Notes under the pieces: model-generated
The model's database searches: none
What the model was told of the DNA's origin: nothing
What the model saw: only the letters and a program-made list of their open reading frames with translations
In this document: positions 58,100 to 64,000 of the stretch, one piece after another
Layout of the letters: the number at the start of each line of letters is the position of its first letter
How positions within the stretch are numbered: the first letter of the stretch is position 1
Position numbers and translations under genes: made by a program
Origin: Stramonita haemastoma
Taxonomy: Eukaryota > Mollusca > Gastropoda > Neogastropoda > Muricidae
Direction: 5' to 3'
Assembly: GCA_030674155.1 (NCBI GenBank)
Contig: CM060318.1
Location: 67,643,488-67,707,487, forward strand
Length of the DNA stretch: 64,000 bases

Positions 58100-58415
58100 T
58101 ACCATAAATCATGATCTGGGTGCTAGTATTTCAGATGAGATGATAAGCGGAGGTCCCATGTGCAAATACATTTAGCATAATATATGGAAAATAGCCCACA
58201 GCAACGAAAGAGTTGTTTCAGGAAAAAAAACATTCTTTACTAAAGCTGCTCTCGTAGGGAAACAGATATGCAGGCAGACAGAGATTATGTAGTGGCGCCG
58301 CACTTTGCCGATGCGCTTTTCCTGCGGAAAGCACCTGGTGTCATTCGAGAAAGTTTCGCCCTGAGAAATCTGCTGTGGCTGTAGGCTAAGTGATAAACAC
58401 TACACTGTAGGGCCT
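58100..58415 (+). mobile_element. SINE-B copy lacking its head, with an expanded tail
   Basis: The body blocks ATGATCTGGGTGCTAGTATT, CAACGAAAGAGTTGTTTCAG and GAAATCTGCTGTGGCTGTAG are present. The end passes through AACACTACACTGTAG into the CACTN array that starts at about 58416. Confidence 0.75.
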
Positions 58416-58845
58416 ACTACACTCCACTCCACTCCACTCCACTCCACTCCACTCCACTCCACTCCACTACACTACAGGCCAGGCCAGTCCACTACACTTC
58501 ACTACACTACATTACACTGCACTGCACTGCACTGCAATACACTCCACTCCACTACCACTCCACTCCACTCCACTCCAGTCCAGCCAGGCCAGGCCAGTCC
58601 ACTACACTACACTACATTACATTGCACTGCACTGCACTGCACTGCACTGCACTGCACTACACTGCACTGCACCACACCACACTACACTACACTACACTAC
58701 ACTACACTACACTACACTCAGTCCACTACACTCCAGTCCACTACACTCCAGTCCACTACACGACACGACACGACACGACACGACACGACACGACACGACA
58801 CGACACTACACTACACTACACTACACTACACTACACTACACTACG
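58416..58845. repeat. Pentanucleotide CACTN/CACGA array in variant blocks
   Basis: About 430 bases built of five-base units. Blocks of CACTC (58419-58470), mixed CACTA/CACTG, CACTC, CACTG (58625-58670), CACTA (58680-58715), CACGA (58759-58804) and CACTA (58805-58845) follow one another. Non-unit segments GGCCAGGCCAGTCC occur twice. Confidence 0.93.
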
Positions 58846-59023
58846 CTTTAGACATTTCTTGGCCTAACTGCACAAGCTGATCTCAGTGGTTTATCCTGTA
58901 AAACTAACCATCTTTGTTATGGTTTCAAAGCCACACTGAAAAGCACGAAGGTATTGGCCCTTTTACTGTAGAAGATGTCTTCCATTTATTTAGTGGTTAG
59001 TTGTGTTTCATTCTAGATGGTTG

Positions 59024-59035
59024 TGTGTGTGTGTG

Positions 59036-59101
<66 letters not shown>
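59024..59101. repeat. (GT)n microsatellite
   Basis: About 78 bases of GT, followed by TTTGTT-type T/G-rich sequence to 59330. Confidence 0.93.
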
Positions 59102-59104
<3 letters not shown>

Positions 59105-59834
59105 TTGTTGTTCGGGTTTTGTATGTTTGATGTGTTTTGTTTTTTGTTTGTTTTGAGGGACTGGGGTTTTATTTTACTTGTTTGCTTGTTTGGCTGGCTT
59201 TGTTCGTTTGGCTAGTTGGTTGATTGTGTGTGTGCGTGGTTTTTCTTTTTTCTTCTCTTTTATTTGTTTTGCTTTGCTTTGTTTTTGGTTGGACTTTTTT
59301 TCCCTGTGTTTGTGCATAGTTGCTGGTATTTCTTCTTTCTCAACCGCTTGTGTCTAAGTATATCCTGTCGTATTTCAGCCTCTCTCTCACTCTCTCCACT
59401 GCCATAGATAACAGCAACAGGCACGCAAGGACTGGAGCAGAATTAACGTGTTCTGTACGTCAAGCGGTGACAGTAACCACGGCATCTGTTGCTCAGAGAC
59501 AACGGCTCGTGCGCACAGCCTCAGAGGAGACACCACAAGGTCACACGCTGCGCCATGTTCTGTAGGCTGTAACCAGACCTCGCCCCCACGAAGCCCTTGG
59601 GGGTGTTTTTATATCCATATTCCGGATGGACTGGGTATCAAATGAGTAGGCTACCCACATATCCATTTCCTTCCCAGCTGTGGGATTTTGGTTAACAGTT
59701 CAGTCATGATGTTTACAGCCTTGTTGACCACAAAGGCCATGTCAGGGGCTGCCTGCCATCTTGATATTAAGGATACAGATTGTGATTAGAGTTGTGCAGT
59801 TGTTTACAAATTAAAACACACAGATTTTTTTTCA

Positions 59835-59960
59835 TTCCTCGGCTACAGCTTCAAAGTTCACCAACGGTGAGAGTTTGCGTCTGCGACCATTTTTTTTTTG
59901 CCCACCATTTCGATACATTTCGATTTGGGGATGGATGCTGGAAATGTTCGTGTTTCCGTT
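59835..59960 (-). mobile_element. SINE tail module (minus strand)
   Basis: CTCGGCTACAGCTTCAAAGTTC, ACCAACGGTGAGAGTTTG and GACCATTTTTTTTTTGCCCA occur in the usual order. Head and core are missing. Confidence 0.5.
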
Positions 59961-60116
59961 ACCCACCGAACGCTGACATGGATTACGGGATCTTAAATGT
60001 CTCTATTATAAAATATAAAAAAAATTCTGCTTGTGTGTATATTCACGAAGGGAATTAAGGCATTGTTTCTACATCATAAGCCAGGTATCCATTTGCTGCC
60101 TTCTTCCTCTCCTACT

Positions 60117-60255
60117 TCTTTTTCTCCTCTTCCTCCTCTTCCTCCTCTTTCTTCTTCTTCTTCTTCTTCTTCTTCTTCTTCTTCTTCTTCTTCTTCTTCT
60201 TCTTCTTCTTCTTCTTCTTCTTCCTCCTCCTCCTCCTCCTCCTCCTCCTTCTTCG
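60117..60255. repeat. (TTC)n then (CTC)n trinucleotide array
   Basis: TTC repeats at about 60148-60222 are flanked by CTC/TCC repeats. The Leu- or Ser-rich frames across it are artefacts. Confidence 0.95.
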
Positions 60256-60526
60256 TCTTTTTCTTTTCTCCTCCCAGATTGGAAAGGTAATTGCTGATCA
60301 GCTATTGCGAAACCAAAACAGCATTGAAATTAAACTGTGCCATGTGTCAGTTAAGGAAGTTTGTGCATAGTAAAACTGTTAGTTGTTATTAGAAATGCAT
60401 AATTTACCGGAATAAAGCTTTCTACATAATCTTAGTTTTTATCTGTCTTGTTGATAACCAACATGGTGTGCATGGCAATTTAAACGGATTCACATTCACT
60501 GCCTTTCATGAAATTTCCCTCCCTTC

Positions 60527-60529
<3 letters not shown>

Positions 60530-60565
<36 letters not shown>

Positions 60566-60628
60566 GTGTGTGTGTGTGTGTGTGTGTGTTTCTATCTCTT
60601 TGTCTATGTCTTTCTGTCTGTCTGCGCC

Positions 60629-60716
<88 letters not shown>
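60530..60716. repeat. (GT)n, poly(C) and (CT)n compound tract
   Basis: GT at about 60530-60590, a C run at 60627-60639 and CT to 60716. The CT part runs directly into a SINE-A copy. Confidence 0.93.
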
Positions 60717-60945
60717 CAACCCTTCAGATGAAACTATCAACCGAACTCCTGTGTATAAACCCTCACAAAACAACTTGCGCACACGTTAAAACCTGATCCG
60801 CCTTTCGGAAGAGTAGGCCCTTGTGTACCAGAAGGAACAAATATGACAACCTTTACAAAACCGCATGCGCACAAGTACTGGATGTTAAAAAAAAAAATCA
60901 CATGAGTGTGTATCTATTATCCTCAAAATAGAGAAATAAGATAAA
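60717..60945 (+). mobile_element. SINE-A copy (5' part replaced by (CT)n)
   Basis: It starts at CAACCCTTCAGATGAAACTA right after the CT tract and follows the SINE-A blocks to CTATTATCCTCAAAATAGAG. It is diverged from the reference copy. Confidence 0.8.
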
Positions 60946-61113
60946 AGCTTTATTCGGCTGTCTTCTCATTTGCAATGTTTTAGCATATTGCTGCCGTTTT
61001 CACACCTCTCATTCCCGCTATTTTACCAGCTACAAGCAGTCGCACTTACGTTCCTTCTGTCTGGCACACCCTGCAACAACAGCACTCTTTGAGAAGTGAA
61101 CAATTGCGTATGG

Positions 61114-61478
61114 TTTATTTATGTATTCATTCACTTATTCTTTTATATCGAGGATAATGGAATCAGCACTCGTGTGATTTTTCTTTTTTTTTTACATTTA
61201 GTCCCCGTGTGCATGCAGTTTTGTAAATGTTGCAATACGTTCCCACTGGCACACAATGGCCTACTCTTCCGAAAAGCTGAACAGGATTTAACGTGTGCGC
61301 AAGATGTTCTGCGTGTGTTTGCACACGGGGCCTCGGTTTATAGTCTCATCCGAAGGACTTTGGGAAGAGTGGAGTCGGCACTGATGTTAACTCTAAGGGG
61401 AAAAATCCACTTGAACAGTTTTCGAACCCGAGTCGTCAAATTGCGAGCGCAATGTTCTAACCACTAGGCTCTCCCGTC
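61114..61478 (-). mobile_element. SINE-A, full length (minus strand)
   Basis: On the minus strand it starts near 61478 with GGGAGAGCCTAGTGGTTAGA (box A-like) and GGGTTCGAA (box B-like, 61421-61429). It runs through the whole core to a (ATAAA)-like tail at 61114. A poly(C) run at 61477-61502 adjoins its 5' end. Confidence 0.9.
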
Positions 61479-61502
61479 CCCCCCCCCCCCCCCCCCCCCC
61501 CC
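61477..61502. repeat. Poly(C) run of about 25
   Basis: It adjoins the 5' end of the SINE-A on the minus strand. The SINE-A at 30341 likewise begins after a GGGGGG run. Confidence 0.93.
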
Positions 61503-61756
61503 TTATGGTCGGCATGAGATCACCAACCGGAAGAGACCCCGCTGGGTACAAAGCTTTGAGCTTGCTGTTGCTCTATAGTTACAATTATAATCATTGCTAA
61601 CGTTGTTCAAGTGTCTTTGTCAATGAATGTGACACTGTCCAACTGCTTGTCTCGTACCAACTTTGTGTTGCCTAAAGCCTGAGGTGGTATGCTAGGTAGC
61701 CTGTTTCGGCTTTCTGCGACCCTCAGAGCACTGGTGTAAATCAGCAACAGAATCTT

Positions 61757-61853
61757 TGTATTGTGTATTGTATTGTATTGTATTGTATTGTATTGTATTG
61801 TATTGTATTGTATTGTATTGTATTGTATTGTATTGTATTGTGTTGTATTGTAT
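61757..61853. repeat. (TATTG)n pentanucleotide array
   Basis: About 19 units, with one GTGTTG variant. It is continuous with the 3' end of the minus-strand SINE-B next to it, so in element orientation it is (CAATA)n. Confidence 0.95.
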
Positions 61854-62270
61854 ACCACTTTAAGTCACGGAAGATTTCTGTATGTGAAATTCGGGCCGCT
61901 CTCCCTGGGGAGAGCGCGTCGCCACAAGAACAGTGCCACCCATTTTTCTTTTCCTCTCTGCAACTTTTTTTTTTTTTAATTACGTTTTCCCATCAGAGTG
62001 GCTTTTTTTAAAACAGAATTTTGCCAGGGACAACTCCCTTGTTGCACCGTTGTTTCTTTTACGTGCACTAAATAATTATGTGTAACACATAAAACCTCAG
62101 TTTATTGTCTCATCCCAAAAAAAACTAGCACCCAGACCACCACTCATAGTCTAGTGGATGGGGGAAAATGTTTTTGCCTCAAACTAGGATCGAACCACTA
62201 CACACTTCGAACCCGGACTTTTAGCTTTCTAGCAAGTGCGTTACCTCTAGACCCCCGATCCACCGACGTG
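61854..62270 (-). mobile_element. SINE-B, full length (minus strand), with expanded tail
   Basis: On the minus strand a head near 62268 (GGGGGTCTAGAGGTAACGC; box B-like GGTTCGATCC near 62190) leads through the SINE-B body to GGGAGAGCGGCCC. It ends in the CAATA array at 61757-61853. Confidence 0.83.
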
Positions 62271-62357
62271 TTTGATCTTCAGCATGCGTGCATGCAGAAA
62301 AGAGAGAAAAACCCTCCAGGTCAGGCCACATGCATTACCATGAAGGTCATTAATATA

Positions 62358-62485
<128 letters not shown>

Positions 62486-62489
62486 CACA

Positions 62490-62580
62490 TTTAAACCCAT
62501 CATGCTTTGCCAAGATTCGAACTCCGGAACAATAAGAAACAGAAGTTAATCACTTCAATCACCTGGCTGTCAGTACTACC
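62490..62580 (-). mobile_element. tRNA-like SINE head fragment
   Basis: On the minus strand GACAGCCAGGTGATTGAAG is followed by GGAGTTCGAATCTTGGC, spaced as box A and box B. It continues into the AT array. The body is not recognised. Confidence 0.45.
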
Positions 62581-62601
62581 TGTGCTAAGTAGTTGATTTC
62601 C

Positions 62602-62781
62602 TTAACCTTAACCTTAATTCTCTCCGTGCCAGAAGGCACATAAGGCTTGGACATCATTTCTCCACTGGTTGCGATCTGTAGCTGCGCTGCGTGCTGCGCT
62701 CCAAGAGCTCCATCCTGCAGCATTCCGCTCCACCTCCACCATTCTTCGCCAGGTTGTCTTTGGGCGGCCTCTCTTCCTTCT
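62602..62781 (-). pseudogene. 5'-truncated non-LTR retrotransposon: C-terminus of an RTE-like reverse transcriptase ORF
   Basis: Minus-strand codons from 62781 read RRKRGRPKTTWRRMVEVER and, after a few residues, WSSWSAARSAATDRNQWR, NDVQALCAFW and a stop at 62614-62616. The pattern GRPK.TWRR...W followed by A.DR..WR and a Cys-Ala near the stop is typical of the C-terminal tail of many animal non-LTR retrotransposon polyproteins. A TGA lies directly upstream in the same frame, so only 55 codons remain. After the stop, GGTTAA is repeated (62602-62616), as a short repeat tail would be. Confidence 0.75.
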
Positions 62782-63097
62782 TCAAGCAGTTGATTTGGTA
62801 TCCTAAATTTATCCGGGAGGGGAGGGGGGTCAAAACTGAAGGAGGGGGGATACTGTTTGATCTACACCGGGTCAGACTGAAGCATTGATCTGCTGATGGT
62901 GGCTGTGATGGTCGAGGTCTATAATCAGCCCAGACAGGTCCTCCCCCCCTCCCCCTCCCCCGGGTCGCTGTCAGTTAGTGGCCACAACGACTTGTTGATG
63001 CTCTCCACTTTTTCCACCGGGAGTCTGACCTACCCATTTCTGCATATCGTTATCCCGAGTTAGAGTGGATTGAATTGTCATGGTGGGTGTCGTAGGG

Positions 63098-63482
<385 letters not shown>

Positions 63483-63571
63483 TGTCCACACCCGTGCGCG
63501 CACTGCAAGTAGCAGGTGTGCGTGGATAAATAAAATAAAAAAAAGCTGCTGGTACAAAATGTAAATGTCAC

Positions 63572-63725
63572 CAACCCGCTGGCACAGTGGTTAGCGTAGA
63601 GGGTTCCTGGCTGGAAGGTTGCGGGTTCAAATCCTGTAAAAGTGGTACAGTTTCTATGGACTCCAGGCCGGTTTCTACGCAGACTCATTTTGCTATGGGC
63701 TCATTGGGAAAACTGGGACCACACA
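63572..63725 (+). mobile_element. SINE-F, tRNA-derived
   Basis: A box A-like TGGCACAGTGGTTAGCG at about 63581 and a box B-like GGGTTCAAATCC at 63624-63635 form a tRNA-like head. A body with CCGGTTTCTACGCAGACTCA follows. It is the only copy in the window, so its 3' end is uncertain. Confidence 0.55.
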
Positions 63726-63851
63726 GTGGATTATCTTTTTTTTTCAGAACCGAGGGAGTAGAGTCGAGAGCATGGTGCCTGCAGGGCATGCTTATGTTTT
63801 CCACGCCACAGGCCAAAGCTGGCCTTCTCTCTTAATGATTTATGGAGCGTA

Positions 63852-63852
<1 letters not shown>

Positions 63853-63944
<92 letters not shown>
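63853..63944. repeat. (GT)n microsatellite
   Basis: About 92 bases of uninterrupted GT. Confidence 0.97.
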
Positions 63945-63946
<2 letters not shown>

Positions 63947-64000
63947 TGTGGGGAAGATATTCTACGTGTCTCAGTATACGGTGTTCTGGTAGTCTCCTCG

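Noticed and set aside
59402..59565. Possible exon after TCTCCACTGCCATAG with an open frame of 55 codons
   Set aside because: The acceptor follows a CT-rich tract that occurs widely here, there is no family match, and no partner exon is visible.
60031..60297. Leu- or Ser-rich frame resembling a signal peptide or membrane segment
   Set aside because: Produced by the (TTC)n and (CTC)n array; no flanking coding sequence.

Overview
The window is animal nuclear DNA. Coding sequence is a small fraction, split into short exons with GT-AG introns, and it sits in AT-rich, heavily repetitive DNA: (CT)n, (GT)n, pentanucleotide arrays, poly(G)/poly(C) runs, several tRNA-derived SINE families and one LINE fragment. 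The repeats and the Rbfox exon structure suggest a lophotrochozoan, most likely a marine gastropod mollusc. That placement is inference; no taxon can be fixed from the sequence alone.

Layout. 1-14004: no confident exon; microsatellites, SINEs and three patches rich in the palindrome TAGGCCTA, possibly the 5' regulatory or untranslated part of the gene that follows. 14005-36828: ten plus-strand exons of an Rbfox (fox-1/A2BP1) RNA-binding splicing regulator. All junction phases agree and they assemble to 341 residues ending at a conserved terminus with a stop; the initiator exon was not identified. 36829-about 44000: probable 3'UTR, then intergenic DNA. 44000-54600: two minisatellites, several SINEs, a GATA array and a weak orphan terminal-exon candidate. 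54646-56013: an intronless, rhodopsin-like orphan seven-transmembrane receptor with a 14-residue tandem repeat in its cytoplasmic tail and an uncertain C-terminus at a T8G18 run. 56300-64000: a dense SINE, LINE-fragment and satellite zone.

The most interesting biology is in Rbfox. Its 93-nt exon, which encodes RNP1 of the RRM, has TGCATG, the protein's own binding site, overlapping its 3' splice site, a second copy about 30 nt upstream, and a third immediately after a weak 5' splice site. This looks like the autoregulatory exon-skipping switch established for vertebrate Rbfox genes. A second theme is that many microsatellites here seem to have grown out of fixed points inside SINEs: the CT-rich core of SINE-A, the pentanucleotide tail of SINE-B, and a CCACC site in a shared tail module. 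The two recognised genes have no evident functional link.
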